This document shows positions 13,101-23,269 of a stretch of DNA of 64,000 nt, piece after piece. The translations under genes were made by a program, and so were the position numbers. The notes under the pieces are model-generated. The model ran no database searches, was not told where the DNA came from, and saw only the letters and a list, made by a program, of their open reading frames with translations. Origin of the DNA: Alnus glutinosa. Its lineage: Eukaryota; Streptophyta; Magnoliopsida; Fagales; Betulaceae. The stretch spans positions 19,029,454 to 19,093,453 of the forward strand of contig NC_084893.1 in the NCBI RefSeq assembly GCF_958979055.1, given 5' to 3'. Numbering within the stretch: position 1 is the first letter of the stretch; every line of letters starts with the position of its first letter.

Positions 13101-13191
13101 CTGTTAGGAGTTAAAAATAAAAATTAAAAAAGAAAAAAAATCCTAACAGAAGGATAGGATTGAAAGGGGCTGAAATATCTTACAACCATAT
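12803..13191. mobile_element. Degraded MITE with imperfect inverted ends
   Basis: The left end (AAGGTTTCAGCCCATTTCAA) and the reverse complement of the right end (AAGATATTTCAGCCCCTTTC) match imperfectly for about 45 bp, both followed by a TGTTAG motif and T-rich DNA. It contains a 38-bp poly-T tract at about 13063-13100. The left end is also present in segment C near 19800, so the insertion predates the B/C duplication; the right end is lost in C. Confidence 0.5.
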
Positions 13192-14485
13192 TGTAACTTT
13201 TAATAATTTGGGAGCAGCATTTTAAAACTCATGACCGATGGAGAGCAAGTGAAGTTTCTCTTTTAAACTACGATTTTTTTAGAAATCAAACTTTATTTAA
13301 TGCGATGGACATTGTCGGATATAATAATAGTAGACTTCAATTGCCAAGTACAAAGGGCATAGGCTTGATACCCAAACTTTAAAAAGAATATATATATATA
13401 GAGAGGAAAAGTACATATACCCCATCTCAAACGGTTACTTTATTGTTAGTGTGTATTTCAAACTACCAATTGTATCAATGTCCCTCCTAAATCTAGCAAA
13501 AGACAAAAATAACCCTAAAAAATTTCAATAAGACAAATATATCCTTATATATTTGAAAAATAAAAAACTAAACTAAAAAAAAAACAAAAACAATTGTTTT
13601 TAAAAAGAAAAAACGAAAAACATTTTGAAAGATTGAAAAAAAAAAAAGAGAGAAAAATGAAAATCCAAGGGGTGGCCCACATTGAAAATTATATAAAACA
13701 AAATGTAATAAATAAATAAATGAAAAACCTTGGTTTTTATTTTTTATTTTTATTTTATTTTTTAAAAAAAGAATTGTTTTTTATTTTGTTTTGTTTTTAT
13801 ATAATTTTAAGAATTTTTTATAATTTTATGAAAGGTAATTTTGTCATTGGTAAACAATGACATTGTTTGATAGTTTAAAGAGCACATTGACAATTGGGTG
13901 ATATTTTTGTCCTCATGCATTGGACATTGTCCGATATAATGGTAGTAGAATTCAATTGCCAAGTGCAAGTGGCATAGGCTTGATACCCAATTTCATACCG
14001 AATATATATATATATATCATATTCTAAGCAAAAAAGGCAAGTGAGATACAAATTGTAACTATTCTATCTGGGTGTGACCATAGTAATAAAACGGGCACTC
14101 CTTCAAGTCCGACAGATTTATAGTCTGCCCTAACCCCATCAATACATTAGTGAAACTTAAGGAGACTAATACCAGTAGGATTGATGATTCTCATTTTGAG
14201 AATTGAACTCTCACCCTACTACGTACCCAACCACCGATACTAATAACTTCGTGAAAAATATTGAAGGTGAAGATGATACACAGAGCTTAGGATCAACATA
14301 TGACAATTAGCCTTTTTGACTTCATGTTACGGCTTACATGTAGTTATTTCCCACATTTGCTGTGCTTACCAAGAAAATATATTCAAATTTTTATAATGAT
14401 TACTATCAGCCAGTCAATTGCTGTTCACTTGATTTTAATTTCAAATGAGAAAAAAAAAAAAAAAAAAAAAAATTGTAGTATCTTA

Positions 14486-15424
14486 TGCTCCGTTTGTTTC
14501 GGCGTAAAATGATTTCCGGAAAATGATTTCGGTATTTTACGGTGTTTGGTAGGGGCGAAAATAACGGTCAACGAAAATCATTTTCGGTTTGACCGTAAAA
14601 CCTTCTTTAATTTTTGGAAAACGATTTACGGTTTTTAAAACCGTAAATCGTTTTCCAAAATTATATTCTTCGTCCTTGCACGTACGTTTGATATCTGACT
14701 GTCCAAATCCTACAATAGTCAGTCGTTCGAAAATAGGCAGCACCGGTATCCGGCATCATCAAGTCACTGGAATAATGCCGGCGTCGGAATCCGACCACCG
14801 GAATCCTGCCGGCTGCCGGAATCCGGTTGCCGGAAAACCGCCGGCCGCCGGAATCCGGTTGCCGGAATACCGCCGGCCGCCGGAATCCGGCCATGGACAG
14901 AAACCTACCGGAACCCGGCCTGATTTGACCGGATCCGGCCACTGATCCGGCCGGATCTGGCCGAAATGGCCGGGATCCGGCCGGATCTGACCGGATCCGG
15001 CCACTGACCCCGCAGGATCCGGCCAGAATGGCCGGAATCCGGCGGGATCTGACCGGATCCGGCTACTGATCCGGCCAGATCTGGCCCAAATGGCCGGAAT
15101 CCGGCGGGATCTGACCGGATCCGGCCACTGATCCTGCCGAGATCCGGCCAAAATGACCGGATCAGGCCGGATCTGACCGGTCCAGGAGGTGTCCTGCCGG
15201 AATCCGGCAATTTTGGCCGGATCCGGCCAAACATGTTCGCCGGATTCCGGCGACGGCGACCGGTCGTCGCCGGATTCCGGCGACAGTTGCATTTTCCCTT
15301 TTCGTAATTTTTTCGTGCGAACCAAACGCCGAAAAATATTTTCGAGAAAATAATTTCTTTTTAAATTGATTTCGTCGAAAATATTTTACGACGGAAACCA
15401 TTTTACGTCGAAACAAACGGAGCA
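14486..15424. mobile_element. 939-bp non-autonomous TIR element with a GC-rich tandem-repeat core (PIF/Harbinger-like)
   Basis: The ends are inverted repeats: left TGCTCCGTTTGTTTCGGCGT, right end (reverse complement) TGCTCCGTTTGTTTCGACGT, continuing AAAATG in both. The element is flanked by TTA on both sides (14483-14485 and 15425-15427). Segment C has the empty site with a single TTA near 21635, proving the boundaries. A 3-bp TTA/TAA duplication is diagnostic of PIF/Harbinger. The core is dense in CCGG, with about four 61-62-bp tandem units over 14932-15180, and there is a perfect 24-bp-arm palindrome at 14612-14660. Open frames across the core are composition artefacts. Confidence 0.85.
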
Positions 15425-15736
15425 TTAATCTGTAATTTTTGTTCTGTTTTGTTTTGGTTTTTGTTTTTATTTTTTTTTATTTTTTTACATATATTGTTAT
15501 ATAGAAAATATGTATGCCCATTCTTTATAGTGAAAACCTTGCATCCGTTGATTTTCTGATTTGTTAATTATTGAATGGCCCCCCCTCTAGGGGGTGGGTG
15601 GGGGATTCTTTCTTCATGCAGTACATAGTACTATAGTAGGTGTCTTCACTCTTCAAAAAAATAGTAGGTGTCTTCACGTGCACCGTATAATAAATACCAA
15701 AATATGAAATAGGTGAGGAAGAAGACAATGCCAACT

Positions 15737-16860
15737 AGGCTTGGCAATTCGGGTTATCATGTTAATTCGTCGGGTTGGCGTGTCAATCCGTCGGGTTGGC
15801 GTGTCAACCCGTTTAATTAATTTGGTAAAAAATATGTCATTAACGCGTCATAAATATGTCATAAACGAATTGATAGGTCATAAACGGGTCATACAATGAC
15901 GGAGAGAGTGGGGGCCGGTGGGGGTCATGGCCCCCCCTCAAATCTCAAGAAAAATATAATAATTAAAGGTAAAAAAAATAATAAAAAAAAAAAAAATTAA
16001 GGCTTTTTTGCCTATTGGCCCTTAACAAGAAATTTTTTTGGCCCATTGGCCATTTCCTTTTTATCATCTTTACAACTGGTTTCATCTCATTTAAAACGAT
16101 AGCTGTATTGTCAAAACTTTTTCCTTTAATATTGCACTGTGCAACAGACATGTCTGAAAATGTAACAATAGAATAAGGTTTACAAAGTTGTAAAGGCATT
16201 GTTCAAAATAAATGAAAAGGGTTTAGTAAAGCAGTGCATTAGAAAAGACAGATGTGGATTTGAGGAGTCACAAGCCTAACAAAGCTCGATTTCTTAAGGA
16301 TGTGTGGTAAAAATAACGTAAAATGGGCAAAAATAACAAAATGACATTAGAAAAGTCTAGAAGATATGCGTTTCATTTGTTTTGTGTTGTGTTTAGCAAA
16401 ATGTGTTTTAAATAATAGTTAGTGGGCTATTGTGTTAGTTAGAGTGGACTGTTCTAACAATAGGAGCAAGAGAATATTAACTTCAAGAGCCATGTCATTC
16501 AAGTAAAGCCTTGCGAAAAGGCTGAGAAGCACACAATTCAACCAACTGAAATTTCTCAATTTTAATATAGAAACTGAGACTTTTTTTATTTTTCATTTTC
16601 CGAATCTTTGGACAACGGTTTTCTTTACTTTTTTTTTTTTTTTCAAAAAACTCTTTTCACTTTTGCTTATTGATTTTCAATTTGAAGGAAATAATAAAAA
16701 TATCAAAACTGGGTTATGTTTAATTTACTTAAAATTTGCCTTTATATATATACTTTAACCCATACTTAAGAAAAAAAATTTATTTGGCCCGGCCCCCTCC
16801 CATTAAAATATCTGGCTCCGTCCCTGGGGTCATAAACAGGTTAGTAAGTCATAAACGGGT
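15737..16860. mobile_element. Transposon remnant with GGGTT/GGGTCA motifs hosting a hAT insertion
   Basis: The spacer between segments B and C starts with short tandem units (CGTCGGGTTGGCGTGTCAA and variants) and several copies of TCATAAACGGGTCA. Such ends occur in plant hAT-type elements, but I cannot define both termini. It is interrupted by the element at 15894-16826. Confidence 0.4.
15894..16826. mobile_element. 933-bp non-autonomous hAT element with perfect 8-bp target duplication
   Basis: The left end is CAATGACGGAG and the right end CTCCGTCCCTG, a short TIR of the hAT CAGGGACGGAG type. The direct repeat GGGTCATA stands on both sides (15886-15893 and 16827-16834), an exact 8-bp duplication as expected for hAT. 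GGGGGCC-rich subterminal blocks are present at both ends and the interior is AT-rich. No transposase is seen. Confidence 0.85.
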
Positions 16861-17935
16861 CATGATGTTTTCATAATTCTCATAAATGTTTCTACTATAC
16901 ATGAGCATTTACCTTTCTATCTTATACTATATAATAAAAGTAATCATGAAACTCGATCTATCGTAAAAACATTTCAAGAAAATCATAGGCCGGTAAACCT
17001 AGGGCTAATATCACTTTATGAAATTAAGTGAATTTCATGTCTTAGGAAAAATGTCACTTGAAATCTTTACTCAAAACCTACAATCATGTCACATAATTTC
17101 TTAATTAGTAGGATTTCACTAAAACCCTAACTCTCTTTAACTATAGCTCTCCCAATCCATCATCCCCATTTCCATTAATTCGCATATAGCTAGCATTTTG
17201 CACTTATTCCAAAATTAGGGTCATACTCAAAATTAACTCTAGTACTTCTTTTACTTATTTTCCTTCGTTCTTAAACAATTTATGTTATATTCAGTTTAAC
17301 CCTAATTTATTGATCCTCAACATACGAATCCTCTTTTTGCATTGCAAATCCATACCCTCAACACTTTAATTGAATCTCCATATAACTAAGATTGATGAAA
17401 AGTCTATTTAAACCATTATGTCTTCAATCAATCGATCGAATTGTAGTTTTTAGTTCGGGGTTAAAATTGTAGTTTTACAACCAGTAAACTCATCACGTAC
17501 TATGTCATGAGTCAATTAGCAATTAGTTCTAATGTAAATTAATGTGACAATCTAACGGTTTTTGTCAAATTGCCAACCACAATGTTCATTTTGAACAAAT
17601 AGCTTGCGGCCTAAAGATCTATAAGATACTTTTGATATTCTAAGGGTAGTTCAGTACAATTATAAACCCCACGGAGCAAATAGGTAATTTTTCAAAAACA
17701 AAACTCTTATGTGTTACGGGTGGCCTGACAAATAAAAAATTAACCTATCGAAAGAAGTACAATAATTTCTCCTTAGCTGTTAGCTTGGTTCACACTCTAC
17801 TAAAATTTGAATATATGTATATAAAGGAAATGATCATTTATTTTTGAAGAAACCCAATATTATAATTGAGAACAATTACACGGTTTGCACATGGTAATTA
17901 GCTTATTCCGTAATCAAGCAAGAAATAATTGAGTT

Positions 17936-17938
<3 letters not shown>

Positions 17939-18000
<62 letters not shown>
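17939..18000. repeat. AT dinucleotide microsatellite
   Basis: About 30 uninterrupted AT units inside segment C. The equivalent place in segment B lacks it. Confidence 0.95.
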
Positions 18001-18003
<3 letters not shown>

Positions 18004-20005
18004 GATAATTATATAATTATGGGAAAAGTGTTGACCCCAAATGAGGGGGACTTCACGTGATGTTTAGTTTTTAGTTAAGACTTCAAGAGTAAGAGTAATT
18101 AAGACCAATTGGTTTGAAGCTGCTTTAATATAATAATATATAAAATGGTTTAAGACTTTAAGTTTAGGATGATGGCATCATTGCTTTTGTTATTACATGC
18201 GCCTTCACCCATACGGCCATACCCATTGAAAGGGTGAAAATGCGGCTCAACAGAGTCGAGAGAGATGTGCGGGTTTGTGTGATAACACTTTTTAAATTGT
18301 TTTTTTTTTCTTTTTTTTTCTTTTTTAAAGGTTTAGTAAAATATTCAAAGAAATTATTTTTTAAAAGAAAATATTTTTTTCTCTTTTGGGCAGCAACTTG
18401 GGTCATTGGGTGAGGCTGATGGTTACTTTGTAGTGGTTGTTATTGGTTGTGAGAACGACACTGATTGCATGTTTGGTTTTTAGCGGCGGTTTGGGTGATT
18501 GAGTGAGCACCAGGAGGTGGGTGAGTCCAAAAGAATTATCTAGTTATAGCAGCAGCTATCTTATTGTACTTTTAAGTGAATAATAAAAGATAATGTTGGT
18601 ATCCAAACACATGATAGCCTCAAAATTGCCTTCCAGGGAAGAGATTTGTTAGCAAATGGATGATTGTTAGAAAGGTTCTGCAGGGTGATTCGTGAGGTCG
18701 CTCCGACACCCAAATTAAAAAGGATAAGGGTGAGGTAAAAGGATAACTAGGTGTAATAAGGCTAAGACTTGAATATCATACATTTGGAGCTCATTCTGGA
18801 CTCCTTATATAGGTCGACGCTCTCTATAATTTATGAGGATTTCTACCAAAATTTGTTTTTGACGTGAAGATTCCCCATTCAATCTTTTAGAGAGGTCAGC
18901 ACGTCGTGGGAATTCTGTTAGCTGAGCCTAGGAGGGAGGGGTTGATCGCTTGCTTGTTGGTCTTTCTTCAATGAAGGACCATCCGGATCTTGATGGTTGC
19001 TTGGGAGGGCGGATCCTAGTGTTTAGGTTGGGCTCCTACGCCGTCAAGTCATTGGGTTGCTTGGTCGTTCAATGTTAGCGATCTTTCGTCGGTGTCTGGG
19101 CCTTCCACTTGGGAGTTGGTTGGGCTTGTTGAAGGATGGGCTCCTTTAGAGTCTGTCGGTATCTGGACCCTCTAGTAACTACTCAATTTTCTTGAATGAT
19201 TAGTGTGCAAATCAATCCATAGTAATTTGAGGTGAGTGCCATTGAGCTTGTTAGTATGTCTTTTTTAAGCCCGTGGATAACTGTCAATGTCTAAGTCTTC
19301 TAGTAACCTTCCAATTCTTTTGGAATAATTAGTGTGCAAATCAATTTATGAGAATTAAAAGTTAAAAATAATTAATATGATAAAAGAAGTGAAAAAAATT
19401 GTTAAAAAATAGAATGTTTTAGAGTAGACTATTTTTTAAAGAAAAAATAGATTAATATGCCAAACTAGGAATAGAGTATATTTTGGCTGCGCATACTTTT
19501 CAGCAAGTAGTAACAAAGCTGGCATTGTCATGGCTTTAATTAGGCAATGATAGATGTACTAACAAAGAATAAACCGAAATCACAAGGAAGATTCGGTTTG
19601 ACTTTGACAAAAATACCATTAATTAATTCTTATCACTAAGACTTATAGCTAAAATAAAACTAACTAAAAATAGTAATTATATATTGCACAAGATGGAGTT
19701 ATGTGTACAGAGGCAATTAAGCAAAAGAAACTAATAAAACAGACAAAGCAATCTGACAATTCTCCCCGGATTGTCGTTTGTTTCGCTCTCGTACATCGCA
19801 AGGTTTCAGCCCATTCACTTCAACCCCTCCCTATTGTTAGAGTTTTTCGTTAACACAAACGGTTAACAAGTGAAACAATTTTTATATCTTTATAAACTTT
19901 GTAAAAATTTAAATTTTTCTTAAACTCAGATGACTAAGAAGTGAAACAAACGTCTCTTATACCTTTGTCAACTTTGTAAAAATACAAATTAAAAAATTAA
20001 AAAAC

Positions 20006-20043
<38 letters not shown>

Positions 20044-20458
20044 GAAAGAAAGAATATATATATTCATATTCTAAGCAAAAAAGGCAAGTGAGAGAAACAA
20101 ATTGTAGCTATTATACCTGTGTGTGACCATAGTAATACCTGCCCATTGAAAGTTGCACGGAAGTGGCCTAGACAGTGAGAGTCGGGCACTCCTTCAAGTC
20201 CAACAAAACCATAGTCTGACCTAACCCCATCAAGACATTAGTGAAACTTCAGGTGACAAATACTAATAAGATTTATGATTCTCATTTTGAGAGTTGAACT
20301 CTCACCCTAGTACGTGTCCAACCACTAATGCTAGTAACTTCATGGAGAATATTGAAGGTGAAGATGATACACGGAGCTTAGGATCAACATATGACAATAG
20401 CCTTTTTGACTTCATATTATGGCTTACATGTAGTTATTTCCCACATTTGGTGTGCTTA

Positions 20459-21526
20459 GAACATTTGTAATGAACTAGTCAAAATTTAAGCAAATTTTGG
20501 CTAAAAAATTTACTTTTGTTATTTTAGCTACCTATTTTTCAAAAGCCCTAAATCCCAAACTCTCTAAATATTCTCTACTTTAAATAAATACTATTTTTTA
20601 TTAGTTTTAAAATAACCACTTTTCAACCAACCAAAATTGAATTACCCAACTCGACTCTTCAGTGACAACCTCCGGCGTATTAGAGTTGGGCAGAGATGGG
20701 CAAGAGAAACCATATCCCTCTCAGCCATTTCGTCAAACACTTTGCACCCACAATCCAAAAGCCCGCATTTCACATACATATCAATCATAGTATTGCCATC
20801 ATACAAATCAGAAGCAAACCTACCAATCAAAATCATTTGCGCATGAATCTAGCATCAGCATAAACATAGCGTACCAAGCAAACCCACCAAGGGCATCAAC
20901 ATAACGTACCAAATCAAACTATCTCCGACGAGCAAGGGAATCAAACACTGCGAGTACGTAGTCATTTTCAACGCCGATTTCCGGCTTGAACCGGACTATC
21001 TCCGGCGTGAACCGGACTATCTCCGGCGAGCCATCCCCTTCTTGCTCCACAACCCCCAGATTGCGTTGGTTCAAGGACCGATTTCCAACCTTCACCGAGA
21101 CCTCCTCGACCTTCTCCTCTGTCAGACCCAAGATCCACCGGACCCAACCCGTTCTTCGGCTTCTCCTATGTCAGACCCAAGTCAAGATCCACCAGACCCT
21201 CGACGACCGGCTTCTCCTTTGCTTCTAGATCCAACCCATTCTCTGGCTTTCCCTGGATGACCTCCGACGCCAAACACAAAGAGGAACAAGGAAGAGGGAC
21301 ATGAAAGAGACGAATGAAGAACTTGGCTTCGTCGAACCCGTGAAAAATCAATAAAAAAATGAAAAATAATAAGAGACGAGAGAAATCGACTCAGCTGAAC
21401 AAACGAGGGTTTCTTAAGCTCGTCTGAATTACTGTAGCAGAGGCGAGCTTGCTGCAGACGTGATTTTGAAAGTTTTCGGCTGAATTTGGTGAATTCGTCA
21501 AAGAATCGAGTTCATTGCAAATGTTC
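20459..21526. mobile_element. 1,068-bp TIR element carrying a PPR gene fragment (Pack-type, Harbinger-like)
   Basis: The inverted ends are GAACATTTGTAATGAACT and (right, reverse complement) GAACATTTGCAATGAACT, 17 of 18 identical. TTA lies on both sides (20456-20458 and 21527-21529), and segment B has the empty site TGCTTACCAAG near 14368. The interior contains host-like sequence: on the minus strand at about 20690-20815 there is a pentatricopeptide-repeat peptide. The core also has short CCGGACTATCTCCGGCG direct repeats. No transposase is visible. Confidence 0.85.
20690..20836 (-). pseudogene. Captured fragment of a PLS-class PPR protein gene
   Basis: The frame reads GNTMIDMYVKCGLLDCGCKV then FDEMAERDMVS, the classic pattern of PPR proteins of the PLS type (NALIDMYxKCG...A..VFDxMxxRDxVSW), which act in organelle RNA editing and processing. 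Only about one and a half repeats are present. The frame then continues into unrelated sequence, so this is a non-functional fragment carried by the surrounding TIR element. Confidence 0.8.
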
Positions 21527-21969
21527 TTACCAAGAAAATATAATATATTTTTATAATGGTTACTATCAGCAGTCAATTGCTGTTCACTTGATTTTAATTT
21601 CAAATGAGAAAAAAAAAATAAAAAAAAAAAAAATTGTAGTAACTTAATCTGTAATTTTATTATTATTTTTTTTTTTGACATATATTGTTTTATAGAAAAT
21701 GTATGCCCATTCTTTCTTTTTTTTTCTTTTTTATATATATATGTATGCCCATTCTTTATAGTGAAAAACTTGGATCCGTTGATTTTCTGATTTGTTAATT
21801 ATTGAATGGCCCCACCTCTGATAGGGGGTGGGTGGGGGATTCTTTCTTTATGCAGTACATATTACTATAGGAGGTGTCTTCACTCTTCAAAAAAATAGTA
21901 GGTGTCTTCACCGGCGCAGGATAATAAATACCAAAATACGAAATAGGTGAAGAAGAAGACAACGCCAAC

Positions 21970-22107
21970 AGACTTTAAGAAAATAAGTAAAGAAAAAAAG
22001 AAAAAAAAAAAAAAAGAAAAAAGAAAAAAAGAAAGAGACAAAAATACACATTAGTGGTAGAGAATGATAGCATTGATAACATCTTCAAAGTGTAAGATGT
22101 TTTTTTT
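21970..22107. repeat. A-rich low-complexity DNA
   Basis: Poly-A/AAAG-rich sequence at the end of segment C; nothing else seen. Confidence 0.5.
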
Positions 22108-22830
22108 AACCTATAAGAGCACCCACAATATACTCTCAACTAGTTTCCTCATTTTTAGAAAACAAAATTATTTTTGGCTTCCTTATAAAAAACCACTTTA
22201 CAATAGATTTACTTATCTTTCTCTATATAAATTATATACTCATTTTTATATTTATTTTAATATTTTTTCTCTTTCCTAATTTTATTTTTTTATTATTTTT
22301 TTCTTCTCTCCTCTCTCGTCATCTCCGTCTCCTCTCTCTCAAAACCCACCACCAAGCCTTCTTCTCTTCCCCCTCTTCTTTTCTTTTCCCTTTCTTCATC
22401 TTTCCGATTCTTCATTCCTATCTTCTTTGTGACCCAATATAGAGAGAGTGAGAGAACCCGGGAGAGAGACCAAATAAGGGAGAGAGATCGAAAGAGAGAG
22501 AGAGAGAGTTTGAGGGAGAGAGAGATCGAATCACAGAGAATCGAAGATGAAGGTCCAATCTCCAGTGGGTGATGCTGGGTTGACGCCGGCGAAACTGAGG
22601 GCGCAATTCCGATAGCTTGAGGTGCGAACTTCCGGTGAAATAAGAGAAAATTTCCGGTGGAATTGAGGTGGAGAGGATGGAAGACGGGAGAAAGAGAAAG
22701 GAGAGAGATGGTTTTCTTTTATTAAAATAATACATTGGGAATGTACGGTAACCATGTAAATATACATGGTTACTATAGATTCCCAAGCAACTTATATGTA
22801 AATATAAGGTGTCTAATATGGAGTGTTTTT
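22108..22830. mobile_element. Probable MITE-like element with CT-rich body and hairpin
   Basis: The left end begins AGAGCACCCACAATATACTC, a start seen in many plant TIR elements. The right side contains an imperfect hairpin at 22738-22786 (GGAATGTACGGTAACCATGT paired with its near complement across AATA). The body is a CT/GA-rich block resembling a plant 5' UTR, possibly captured. The two termini match weakly and no target duplication is clear. Confidence 0.4.
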
Positions 22831-22998
22831 TTTTTTATTTTTTTTTTTTTTATGATGTTTTTTATAAAATTTTCCCTAAACATAATAAAGGGAACCAATT
22901 TTAAGGAGACTGCCGGGAGTCCTGCTAATCATTTGCACTTGATGAGCAAAAAGCCACTTGCACCTGCTCTGCCACTGGCAGCAAGGACACCATCATAA

Positions 22999-23100
22999 CA
23001 AGCCGGGACGGAGCCAAAACATTTTATCGGAAGGGGCCAAAAGCAAGAATGAGAAATATATTAAGATAGGGGGTCAAAACATGAATAACAAATATATATA
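22999..23100. mobile_element. Terminal fragment of a hAT-like element
   Basis: The sequence CGGGACGGAGCCAAAAC followed by GGGGCC-rich DNA matches the termini of the hAT-like element at 15894-16826. Only one end is recognised. It lies 170-270 bp beyond the stop codon of the L13 gene, possibly in its 3' UTR or just past it. Confidence 0.4.
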
Positions 23101-23269
23101 AAGCAACTCATACATACAAAATAAGCTTTTTTTTTTCTTTTCCTAATTAGATCACAACATTCCAAGGAAGCAGGGGACGGAAAGATACGACCACGCAAAA
23201 AAATAATCATGCTCAGAAAGAGGGGGAAAAAAGAACAACTACATGGGAGCTGAAGCATGCAACTAATAT

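Larger units (their letters stand above)
9661..15736 (+). repeat. Segment B: long non-coding duplicated block, paralogous to segment C
   Basis: From 10340 to 15736 this block is collinear with 17090-21969. Its left part (9661-10100) matches segment D at 43540-44110 in inverted orientation, with shared strings such as AACAATTACACGGTTTGCAC and TCCGTAATCAAGCAAGAAAT. B carries insertions absent from C: a 939-bp TIR element (14486-15424) and about 1 kb near 13040-13995. It includes a degraded MITE at about 12803-13191. No gene is seen in the block; the 81-residue frame near 12050 has no recognisable domain. Confidence 0.75.
16855..21969 (+). repeat. Segment C: second copy of the long duplicated block
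   Basis: Collinear with segment B over about 5 kb once insertions are removed. Relative to A and B it has lost about 130 bp near 17055. It contains a long AT microsatellite at 17939-18000 and the 1,068-bp element at 20459-21526. No gene is seen apart from the captured fragment in that element. Confidence 0.75.

Noticed and set aside
14661..15325. Overlapping frames of 93-188 residues on the minus strand (RIRPDPAG-type repeats)
   Set aside because: They are translations of the CCGG-rich tandem repeat; open in several frames at once because of composition.
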